Program-made: the position numbers and the translations under genes
The notes under the pieces: generated by a model
What the model saw: the letters and a program-made list of their open reading frames with translations, nothing else
Database searches by the model: none
Told to the model about the DNA's origin: nothing
NCBI GenBank assembly: GCA_030673995.1
Contig: DAOUYU010000048.1
Location: 1-10,614, forward strand
From: Candidatus Aminicenantota bacterium
GTDB lineage: Bacteria; Acidobacteriota; Aminicenantia; Aminicenantales; Aminicenantaceae
DNA length: 10,614 nt
Direction: 5' to 3'
Part shown: piece after piece, positions 1 through 5,672 of the stretch
Numbering within the stretch: position 1 is the first letter of the stretch
Layout: every line of letters begins with the position of its first letter

Positions 1-17
1 TTTTCCTTCCACTTCCT
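1..17 (-). promoter_or_regulatory. Shine-Dalgarno-like sequence for a gene beyond the window edge
   Basis: After the PilW-like stop codon, the last minus-strand bases before the window edge are purine rich and contain AGGAAG and GGAAGG. This looks like a ribosome-binding site for another co-directional gene whose start lies just outside the window. Minor-pilin genes usually cluster, so a further prepilin or PilX/PilY-type gene is the natural guess, but none of its coding sequence is visible. Confidence 0.35.
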
Positions 18-33
18 GGTAAAAAATACTGCT

Positions 34-639
34 TTACGTTCCTATTTTGTTCCGCAGCTTGACCAAAGTACTGAAGGTCTCCGAATAGGTCTTACCCACC
101 CAGGTCTGTGATGTTGTAAGGGTAATATTGATTCTGTAAACCAGGGAGAAATCTGCAATAGAACCAAGGCCCGTACCTGCAGAGCTTAAAACGAAAGCGC
201 CAGTATTGTCGGCTATTGTCCTGGTGACATCAGTCCTTGAACTGACTCCGTCATTGGCATCAACAATTCTCTCCAATCTGTTGGAGTATGCAGGATTCAC
301 ACGATAGATGATATAGTCAAAATCGTTCGCTATATCGATTACCAGACCATTTGCATCCACGGATGCAACTTTAAGGATTAGACAGTTATCAGAAGTGGTG
401 TAGGTATCATAACTGGCAAGAACCTCAATTCCATCTTTTATGTCTCGAGAAAGCCAGTTAAGTGCCTGCCTGCTGCTGCGGAGCACGTCTGCCCTAGCAC
501 TTTCGGTTATAAAATATTTCTGACCAGCAGCATAGAAGGTAAGCAAGGCAATCATGATAAAAGCCACAATACCAGTAACTATTAACAGCTCAATTAGGGT
601 GAAACCCTTGGGGCTTGATTTTTTTTTCTTGACTTTCAT
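34..639 (-). CDS. Type IV prepilin-like minor pilin, PilW/GspJ-like
   Basis: This 201-residue protein is a probable minor pilin or pseudopilin of the pilus or secretion machine encoded upstream. It has a textbook class III signal: a basic leader rich in lysine (residues 1-12), a prepilin peptidase site after Gly12, then FTLIE with the conserved Glu at +5 (Glu17), and a hydrophobic helix to about residue 37. The following amphipathic stretch, containing RQALNWLSRDIKDG (about 57-70), is typical of PilW/GspJ proteins, whose role is in the tip complex that primes assembly. The rest is beta-rich, with a single cysteine (Cys86). It starts 20 nt after the upstream prepilin gene stops, so the two are surely co-transcribed; its own Shine-Dalgarno is weak. 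The lysine-rich leader is encoded across a run of nine A residues, a possible slippage site. The prepilin call is firm; the PilW/GspJ subtype is moderate. Confidence 0.88.
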   Translation of the reverse strand: MKVKKKKSSPKGFTLIELLIVTGIVAFIMIALLTFYAAGQKYFITESARADVLRSSRQALNWLSRDIKDGIEVLASYDTYTTSDNCLILKVASVDANGLVIDIANDFDYIIYRVNPAYSNRLERIVDANDGVSSRTDVTRTIADNTGAFVLSSAGTGLGSIADFSLVYRINITLTTSQTWVGKTYSETFSTLVKLRNKIGT

Positions 640-659
640 GGCAGTTTTTGTCCCTTTTT

Positions 660-1085
660 TTATTTTTTATTTATCCCTTCTCTGGTTATAAAAGTGACGA
701 GATCCTCCCTCTGCGCACGCCCACGGTAGGTCCATTGAACAGTAACCGTTATTTTTTTAATGTCATCGCCCTCGGAACTTTCGACAACTACGCCACCACT
801 GGCTTCTTCACATCCACTCTGAGCGCTCAATTGGTCAAGGCGAGTATTCTCAAAAGAAGTTCCTAAGCTCACAATTTCATCGTAAGTTTTATCGCGAATA
901 TCTTCTAACTCCTCTTGAATGATTTGAGTAGCCATAGCCGTCTGTTTCATTCTGGAAATGATGTTCAAACCATAAATAAAACAGCTTAGAAGTGCAGTCA
1001 AAACTCCTGATAAAATCACCATGGTGACCAAAACTTCGATCAGAGTAAAGCCTTCCTCTTTTTTATTTTCTCTTTTTCGCATCAT
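660..1085 (-). CDS. Type IV prepilin-like minor pilin, PilV/GspI-like
   Basis: This 141-residue prepilin is the first gene of the pilin pair. Its leader is charged (residues 1-12), is cut after Gly12, and is followed by FTLIE with Glu17 at +5 and a membrane helix to about residue 42. The segment after the helix, ATQIIQEELEDIRDKTYDEI (about 52-71), is characteristic of PilV/GspI minor pilins, in which a glutamate-rich helix precedes a small beta domain. The C-terminal strands (ITVTVQWTYRGR, about 112-123) fit the same family. The length matches GspI/PilV. Two ATGs are adjacent; the first (1085) is preferred because an AAGGA sequence lies 6 nt before it. A probable promoter lies about 210 nt upstream. 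Established knowledge: GspI/PilV-type subunits form a tip complex with GspJ/PilW- and GspK/PilX-type partners, which agrees with the next gene. The exact subfamily and the substrate are not decided by this sequence. Confidence 0.9.
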   Translation of the reverse strand: MMRKRENKKEEGFTLIEVLVTMVILSGVLTALLSCFIYGLNIISRMKQTAMATQIIQEELEDIRDKTYDEIVSLGTSFENTRLDQLSAQSGCEEASGGVVVESSEGDDIKKITVTVQWTYRGRAQREDLVTFITREGINKK

Positions 1086-1420
1086 CTTATTTCCTTAAAA
1101 TAGATTCCTTCCCGTTTATTGACTCTCCGGCTCTGTTCCAAATTCTGCTTCTTTCCCCTGGTTTCCTGCATTTGAAATGAAAACATCCAGAATACGGGAA
1201 TTCATACTATTCTATCGTGCTTTCTAAATTGTTGCATCTTTTTTTTGAGCGCTAAAAAAGCCTTTTTCCTCGTTTTTCTTCCTTTTATATAGAATACATT
1301 TAATATACTCTATTATCTGTTTTGGTCAATCCTCCCCCACGATGAATTTAGGGGTGGTTTTTCTCCCCCTCCTGCATCCCTCCCTGGGGAAACTCTCTCC
1401 CCTCAAAGAGCTAACATTCC
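1086..1420. other. Non-coding stretch between tilS and the prepilin pair
   Basis: This stretch holds a purine-rich (minus strand) segment just after the tilS stop at about 1350-1412, which includes a small 5-bp stem (1386-1390 with 1398-1402). It also holds a sigma70-like promoter (1302-1329) and an A/T-flanked AGCGCT palindrome at 1241-1258. Two tiny reading frames of 11 and 29 codons (1202-1237 and 1116-1205) overlap by ATGA in the presumed leader. Neither has a good ribosome-binding site and neither is called as a gene. No intrinsic terminator for tilS was seen on the minus strand, so read-through from tilS into the pilins is possible. Confidence 0.6.
1302..1329 (-). promoter_or_regulatory. 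Predicted sigma70-type promoter for the prepilin genes
   Basis: On the minus strand a TTGACC -35 box (1324-1329, 5/6 to consensus) and a TATATT -10 box (1302-1307, 5/6) are separated by 16 nt. Transcription would start near 1295 and leave a leader of about 210 nt before the first prepilin ATG. It lies about 90 nt after the tilS stop, so it would uncouple pilin expression from tilS. A second A/T-rich -10-like stretch just downstream makes the exact box uncertain. Confidence 0.5.
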
Positions 1421-2788
1421 TTAAAGTTTTTCTATTGCAAAAATATCGCTTGTCCCTTCCTCGATTTTAAATTTTTCTGAAACCGGGAGGCCAAGGATCC
1501 AGACAATCTCGTTCCCGGAGAAAAAGACAGGCCGTTTTTCCCTTTCGGAGAGAGAGAAACCTTTGGCTCTCATAATCTCCTTAAGCTTTTTTTTGCCTGG
1601 AGCTCCCAGAGGCTGATAACGGTCTCCCTCCCTTCGGTTTCGAACCAATAGGGGAAAGTGCAGTTTTCGAAGGTCCAGGAAAACCCTGGTTTGATCATCG
1701 AAATCAAGAGACAAAGAGTCCGTTCTCCTTATCCTCTTCCCTTCAAACTCCCATTGGAGCTCTTTGATCTTAAGAGGCTCCTCCCCTTTCCACGAGTATC
1801 TATATCTTACTTCAGGAGGAATCTCTCGTTTCAAGAATATCTGACCGTTTTCTCTTCTTAAGACAATATTTCTTTTTAAGGGGAATTCTTTCCCTTCACC
1901 AAGACTTAAGATGGATTCGACATCTTCGAAAGAAATCCCCCTCAGATCTCCTCTTAACCTGGAAATAAAATCCCGGACAACGCGCCTTCTCAATGCCCGG
2001 GAGAGAGAGGAAAGAGATTTGAGATCGAGATAAATCTGATTGTCCCTTTTTAAGATCGACATTTGAGCTTTCTCTTTAGCTATTCTTTCCAAAAGACTGT
2101 CTTCCTCACGAATGATCGAGGTTATCCTGCTCAGGCGGGTCAAAATTCTCGGATCGAAATTTTCTCTTATATAGGGAAGAAGGTCCAACCGGATTCTGTT
2201 TCGCAAATACCGGCGGTCAAAATTGCTTTCGTCGATGCGGAATTCCAACCCTTTCTTTTTAAGATATGCCTCGATATCTTCACGCTTGACCTGAATGAGA
2301 GGCCTGACAATTATTCCTTCTACAACAGGAAAGATACCTGACAATCCCCGCAGTCCGCTTCCCCTTAAAAGCCGCATCAAAAAAGTCTCAGCCTGGTCGG
2401 TCATCGTATGGCCCGTGGCGATTTTGGCTCCGCCAATCTCTCGAGCTTTTTTCTTCAAAAAATCATACCTGCGTTTTCTTCCGGCTTCCTCGATGTTCAG
2501 GGTCCGGGAGCGGGCATAGGCACGAACATCTTCTCTTTGGACAAAAAGGGGGACGGAATATTCCCGGCTCATGCGCCTGACAAATTTTTCATCCTCCTCT
2601 GCCTTCCGGCGAAGCATGTGGTTAAAATGACCCAAAAAAAGCTCAAACGACCATCCCTCTCGAAGCTCAAGAAGCAGGTGGAACAGAACTGTAGAATCCA
2701 CTCCGCCTGAATAGGCGATGAGAATTTTATCATTCCTTTCCAGGAGTTTGTATTCCCGGATCGTTTTTTTGACCTTTTCTAAAATCAT
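1421..2788 (-). CDS. tilS: tRNA(Ile)-lysidine synthetase TilS
   Basis: TilS uses ATP and lysine to convert C34 of the CAU anticodon of tRNA-Ile2 into lysidine. This changes its codon from AUG to AUA and its identity from Met to Ile; the enzyme is cytoplasmic and essential in most bacteria. At 455 residues the protein is full length. The N-terminal PP-loop ATPase domain carries SGGVDS (27-32). The conserved block around GHTMTDQAETFLMRLLRGSG (125-144) and the ESNFDRRYLRNRIR segment (187-200) are TilS signatures. A middle helical region follows, and then the C-terminal TilS substrate-binding domain at about 375-450 (REGDRYQPLG near 386-395). The start is preferred because the PP-loop sits at its usual distance from it, but no Shine-Dalgarno is visible. 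A 26-codon frame ends across this ATG (ATGA), which suggests coupling. A CAU tRNA gene lies about 107 nt upstream and probably shares its promoter. Confidence 0.96.
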   Translation of the reverse strand: MILEKVKKTIREYKLLERNDKILIAYSGGVDSTVLFHLLLELREGWSFELFLGHFNHMLRRKAEEDEKFVRRMSREYSVPLFVQREDVRAYARSRTLNIEEAGRKRRYDFLKKKAREIGGAKIATGHTMTDQAETFLMRLLRGSGLRGLSGIFPVVEGIIVRPLIQVKREDIEAYLKKKGLEFRIDESNFDRRYLRNRIRLDLLPYIRENFDPRILTRLSRITSIIREEDSLLERIAKEKAQMSILKRDNQIYLDLKSLSSLSRALRRRVVRDFISRLRGDLRGISFEDVESILSLGEGKEFPLKRNIVLRRENGQIFLKREIPPEVRYRYSWKGEEPLKIKELQWEFEGKRIRRTDSLSLDFDDQTRVFLDLRKLHFPLLVRNRREGDRYQPLGAPGKKKLKEIMRAKGFSLSEREKRPVFFSGNEIVWILGLPVSEKFKIEEGTSDIFAIEKL

Positions 2789-2813
2789 TTTATTTTATTC
2801 AAGGCATCAAATT

Positions 2814-2847
2814 CTTGCAGTAACTGGAACCATTTTTCCCCTGCAAG
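2814..2847 (-). other. Hairpin in the tRNA-tilS spacer
   Basis: On the minus strand CTTGCAG and CTGCAAG form a perfect 7-bp stem, and inside it GGAA and TTCC can form a second short stem. It lies between the tRNA 3' end and tilS, ending about 25 nt before the tilS start. No U-run follows it, so it is not a standard intrinsic terminator. It may be an RNA processing or attenuation structure, or it may be chance. The fold is read by eye and no energy was calculated. Confidence 0.4.
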
Positions 2848-2895
2848 TCCGGAAGGTACCACCATTGTTCTTTTTTGCTTCGTAAGACTCTGGAG

Positions 2896-2969
2896 TGGCG
2901 GTGGAGGGACTTGAACCCCCGACACTACGGATATGAGCCGTATGCTCTAACCACCTGAGCTACACCGCC
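2896..2969 (-). tRNA. tRNA-Met (anticodon CAU), probably elongator
   Basis: A full cloverleaf reads on the minus strand: a 7-bp acceptor stem (GGCGGTG with CACCGCC), D stem GCTC/GAGC, anticodon stem TACGG/CCGTA, a 5-nt variable loop and a T arm with TTCAAGT. The loop is CTCATAT, with anticodon CAT at 2933-2935. The discriminator is A73 and the CCA end is not encoded, so a CCA-adding enzyme is needed. The G1-C72 pair and the lack of three consecutive G-C pairs next to the anticodon loop exclude an initiator tRNA. The acceptor stem matches the usual bacterial elongator tRNA-Met pattern. The alternative is tRNA-Ile2, whose C34 is modified by the TilS encoded next door; sequence alone does not fully exclude this. 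A strong promoter sits about 10 nt upstream. Confidence 0.93.
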
Positions 2970-2979
2970 GGTGAATAAG

Positions 2980-3008
2980 ATTTTAGCCAAATCCCCGCTT
3001 GAAGTCAA
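2980..3008 (-). promoter_or_regulatory. Predicted sigma70-type promoter for tRNA-Met and tilS
   Basis: The minus strand shows TTGACT (3003-3008, 5/6 to consensus), a 17-nt spacer and TAAAAT (2980-2985, 5/6). Transcription would start a few bases before the mature tRNA 5' end. This is the best promoter seen in the window. No comparably good promoter is visible in the 107-nt spacer before tilS, so it probably also drives tilS. Confidence 0.72.
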
Positions 3009-3044
3009 TTCACCTTGAAATTGCGAAAAAAGAGGATTTAGAAC

Positions 3045-3072
3045 GTCATTCCCGCGAAAGCGGGAATCCAGG
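3045..3072. repeat. Short palindromic intergenic repeat, copy 1
   Basis: This 28-bp unit contains the hairpin CCCGCGAAAGCGGG, flanked by ATT/AAT that extend the stem, and is followed by CCAGG. It belongs to a widely seen class of bacterial intergenic repeats whose chance translation gives a peptide like SFLRKQESR. An inverted second copy lies 51 bp away. Confidence 0.8.
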
Positions 3073-3123
3073 ACTATTTACATATACGCCAATACAAATC
3101 AATCCAGCGTAAAACTTTTTTTC

Positions 3124-3151
3124 CCTGGATTCCTGCTTTCGCAGGAATGAC
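3124..3151. repeat. Short palindromic intergenic repeat, copy 2 (inverted)
   Basis: The reverse complement of this unit matches copy 1 at 26 of 28 positions. The two differences (C to T and G to A) fall on opposite sides of the same stem, so the hairpin is kept with a T-A pair in place of a C-G pair. With copy 1 it forms inverted ends around a 51-bp spacer, an arrangement resembling REP/BIME-type elements or a small MITE. Confidence 0.8.
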
Positions 3152-3191
3152 AGGCACTTACAAGCTTCGCAGGTATGGTTCCTCTTCTCTC

Positions 3192-3247
3192 TTTTTACTA
3201 CCAGGTTTTGGGGATGGATGATGTGACCATAGAAGATTGAGCCTTCC
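3192..3247. repeat. Degenerate partial copy of the pilQ-proximal palindrome
   Basis: This segment aligns directly with 3337-3392. CTACCAGGTTTTGGGG is identical in both (3198-3213 and 3343-3358), followed by diverged but recognisable matches such as GACCAT, GAAGATT and AGCCTTC. The right half of the palindrome is absent here, so it is probably a truncated or decayed copy located 145 bp from the intact one. Confidence 0.65.
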
Positions 3248-3347
3248 CAAGCTGTCATTCGAGGGAAGTTGACGAAGTTAAAAAAAGAGGGCATAAGCGA
3301 AGGCTGAGTAGGCATTGTTCTTCTCCCATCTCCTTCTTTTCACTACC

Positions 3348-3531
3348 AGGTTTTGGGGGATAGACGAAGCGACCATTGAAGATTTAGCCTTCGATGTTCG
3401 CTCTTCGAGGGGACCCGACGGAGTCGGGCGGCGAGTATGTCTGAGCGTAGCGAGTTACGCAGCCGCCGAGAAGAGCGAATGGAGAATGGCGTAAAAAATC
3501 TGAAGGGGAGCGAGTCTATCCCCCAAAACCT
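3348..3531. repeat. 184-bp imperfect palindromic element next to pilQ
   Basis: The ends are a perfect 18-bp inverted repeat, AGGTTTTGGGGGATAGAC (3348-3365) and its complement (3514-3531). A second arm pairs TTCGCTCTTC (3397-3406) with GAAGAGCGAA (3470-3479), with looser matches between. The centre holds two more hairpins: CCCGAC-GGA-GTCGGG (3414-3428), and a GGCGGC/GCCGCC stem (3427-3432 with 3462-3467) enclosing a smaller GCGTA/TACGC stem. It contains no open frame of note and starts 2 nt after the pilQ stop. It could be a MITE-like element, a structured 3' end of the pil mRNA, or both. No U-run follows it in the pilQ direction, so intrinsic termination is unlikely. Confidence 0.75.
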
Positions 3532-3533
3532 CT

Positions 3534-5672
3534 TTATCTAACGATAACGCGGGATTGACCGGTTGTGAAAGAGAGCGATTCTCCAGCGGGACTGTTGCCC
3601 GAAACACTTGTGACAGCTATTATGCTCTCGCCCTTCCCTACAGGTTCGAAGATAAGAGTAGCTATGCTTCCTGTCCCTCTGAGCCCCTTGCCTATCTCGG
3701 TGCTTGAAAATCCAATAGTACAGGCGCCGGATGAATTATCGATGCTTTTCAGGAAAGGCACATCACTTCCGAGCCGGTTGAGAAATTCCCGTTTCACGAC
3801 ATCCTTCAGTCTCAGGACGGCCGCATTGAAACTTATATTCAGAGCCATGTTTCCGACTTCTTCCTGAATTCTTGCATTGACACTGATGCGGAATTCTCGA
3901 TTCTGGCGTGCCTCCAGGTTTGTTGGACTCAGAAAAATCCGGCTTTGACCCGTTTCCTTTATTGCCGCCCGCTTCAGCTCTGGCTTTTGCTTCATTCTTC
4001 TTTCTCTAAGCGACTCTCCAGGGGGCCTTACAGAAGTTTTTTCCGCAGATATGCCTTGAGGACCAATCCAGAGAGGTTTCTGGTCTTCTTCTGTTACAGA
4101 AATCTCCCGGACAATGTAAGGGGTGATTGTAAGGATGACATCTGTCTGTTGTATGGCTTGGTCAGTGCTTGAAAAAAGACTCCCCAGGATAGGAACGTCT
4201 TTAAGACCGGGAATACCGCTTAATGTTCTTCTTTCTTCATCTTTCAACAATCCGGCCAGAAGGTTTGTCTCTCCATCCTTGAGTCGAATGACATTCTTCA
4301 ATCTTCTCGTTGTAAAAATCGGCAGGTCGGCAATACCAGCTCCGCCAATGGATTTTATTTCTACCTCCAATTCCAGCGTGACTTCCCTCTCAGAATGAAC
4401 CTCGGGCGTGATCTTGACGTCGATGCCGACATCCTTGTAATCGTATTGAATCACAGGCTGCTGGCCGATCCCACCTGCGGCTATGGGAGTAAAGGTAGCC
4501 CGGGGAACAGGGACCTGATCTCCCACCATAATCTCTATTTTTTCATCCTCCATGCCACGAAGCCTTGGCTGGGAGATGATCCTGGTGTCTGCATCTGACT
4601 CTAAAAACTGAAGAGCAACAAGAGGAAGAGACATTTGAAAATAATCTGCTTTAGAGAAATTTATATCCGTCAGGCTATACCATCCTTCTTCGCCCCCTGT
4701 ATCAGCACCGCTGTATTTCAACCCGATCCAATTCTGTCCTAGATCCAAACCCAACTGCCTCAGTTTTATACGGGAAACTTCCATGATCTCTAAATCAATG
4801 ATCACTTCCCCCTTTGCCTTATCCCATCGCCGGATGATCTTTTCTGCCAATCCGACAATAAAAGGATTATCCCTGATAGTGATAGAATTTAAATTTTTGT
4901 CAACATGGATGGAAGGCTGCTTATACGTAGTGCGGAGCATCGTCATGAGAGCAGTACGGAGGTCCTCAGCCTTGATATTGGAGATATAGAATGTCTTGAT
5001 TGCACTCAATTCATACTGAGCTCGTTTTTGAGGCATGTCGGGAGCAATAACAAGTGTCTTCTCATCTATGATTGAATGGAAATTCCTGGAGGCCAGACAG
5101 AGCAAATTGAGGGCTTGCTCGAAAGTCATGTCATCCAGCTCAATTGTAAAAGGAATATCCCTGAACTGTTCATCAAAAATAATATTTACTCGAGCATGCT
5201 TTCCAAGGGCTTGAAAAATTGAGCGGAGGGGGGCTTCAACCGGAAATTTCAGTGAAATCTTCCCTTTATCGACCCTTAGTTTGACCGGTGGCTCTATTTT
5301 TATTCCCTTTGGTTTTTCTTCTTTAGCTTTTTCCTCAGTGAGAGCATCGATCTCATCCTTTATAGTTCTTGTCAGAGCACCGTAGGCAAGTGCTTTTTTG
5401 TACTCAGCCAGAGCTTCCTCTTTTTTCCCTTGAGAGACAAGCTCTCGAGCCTTGGCAACATGATCATAACTGGCGGCAATCTTTGCCCGGAGCAATGAGA
5501 GGCGGTAAGTGGAATTATTGGGCTTCTCCAGTACGGCCCTTTCGAAGTATCGAATCGCTTCATCCCAATTTTTATTTGAAGCGGCATCATAGCCCGACTT
5601 ATAGCTCTGAGTGAATGTCGCACAAGCCCAAAAGGCCAAGACGATTATGGTTATGATCCCCATTTTTTTCAT
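3534..5672 (-). CDS. pilQ: PilQ/GspD-family outer-membrane secretin with TPR-like N-terminus and cohesin-like C-terminus
   Basis: This 712-residue protein should form the multimeric outer-membrane channel through which pili or secreted proteins pass. After a hydrophobic export signal (1-17) ending in a cysteine (Cys17, an imperfect lipobox), TPR-like helices occupy about 24-110. A secretin/TonB short N-terminal domain lies at about 143-210 and a second N domain at about 224-300. The secretin beta-barrel domain is at about 345-522, with the hallmark region VGDQVPVPR (383-391) and the GIPGLKDVPILGSLFSS block (486-502). A charged linker (523-575) leads to a C-terminal beta-rich domain (576-712, starting IFLSPTNLEARQNREF) that resembles cohesin-like modules. 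A strong AGGAG lies about 7 nt before the ATG, and the start overlaps pilP by 4 nt (ATGA). It is the last gene of the operon. The secretin call is firm; pilus versus type II secretion use is open. Confidence 0.93.
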   Translation of the reverse strand: MKKMGIITIIVLAFWACATFTQSYKSGYDAASNKNWDEAIRYFERAVLEKPNNSTYRLSLLRAKIAASYDHVAKARELVSQGKKEEALAEYKKALAYGALTRTIKDEIDALTEEKAKEEKPKGIKIEPPVKLRVDKGKISLKFPVEAPLRSIFQALGKHARVNIIFDEQFRDIPFTIELDDMTFEQALNLLCLASRNFHSIIDEKTLVIAPDMPQKRAQYELSAIKTFYISNIKAEDLRTALMTMLRTTYKQPSIHVDKNLNSITIRDNPFIVGLAEKIIRRWDKAKGEVIIDLEIMEVSRIKLRQLGLDLGQNWIGLKYSGADTGGEEGWYSLTDINFSKADYFQMSLPLVALQFLESDADTRIISQPRLRGMEDEKIEIMVGDQVPVPRATFTPIAAGGIGQQPVIQYDYKDVGIDVKITPEVHSEREVTLELEVEIKSIGGAGIADLPIFTTRRLKNVIRLKDGETNLLAGLLKDEERRTLSGIPGLKDVPILGSLFSSTDQAIQQTDVILTITPYIVREISVTEEDQKPLWIGPQGISAEKTSVRPPGESLRERRMKQKPELKRAAIKETGQSRIFLSPTNLEARQNREFRISVNARIQEEVGNMALNISFNAAVLRLKDVVKREFLNRLGSDVPFLKSIDNSSGACTIGFSSTEIGKGLRGTGSIATLIFEPVGKGESIIAVTSVSGNSPAGESLSFTTGQSRVIVR

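Larger units (their letters stand above)
2970..3533. other. Repeat-rich intergenic region between pilQ and the tRNA gene
   Basis: No credible protein gene lies here. The stretch consists of a large imperfect palindrome next to pilQ (3348-3531), a degenerate direct copy of its left part (3192-3247), two inverted copies of a 28-bp hairpin repeat (3045-3072 and 3124-3151), and the tRNA promoter (2980-3008). A small stem, CTTCCC/GGGAAG (3243-3248 with 3263-3268), follows the degenerate copy. The region looks like an accumulation site for short non-autonomous repeats between two transcription units. Confidence 0.75.

Noticed and set aside
1331..1362. Plus-strand terminator-like hairpin followed by T residues
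   Set aside because: The stem has a mismatch and a 13-nt loop, and no plus-strand gene ends there.
1362..1412. G-quadruplex-forming run on the minus strand
   Set aside because: Only three closely spaced runs of three or more G are present; the fourth needs a loop of about 14 nt that includes a C run able to pair with it.
2896..2969. Initiator tRNA-fMet
   Set aside because: Position 1-72 is a G-C pair and the anticodon stem lacks the three consecutive G-C pairs of initiators.
3046..3315. 89-codon minus-strand open frame
   Set aside because: It is a translation of the intergenic repeats (it includes the familiar SFLRKQESR-type peptide) and has no domain or ribosome-binding support.
3348..3531. 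Intrinsic terminator of the pil operon
   Set aside because: The palindrome is not followed by a U-run in the direction of transcription.
2970..3533. CRISPR array
   Set aside because: The repeats are few, palindromic, in mixed orientation and unevenly spaced; there are no regular spacers and no cas genes in the window.
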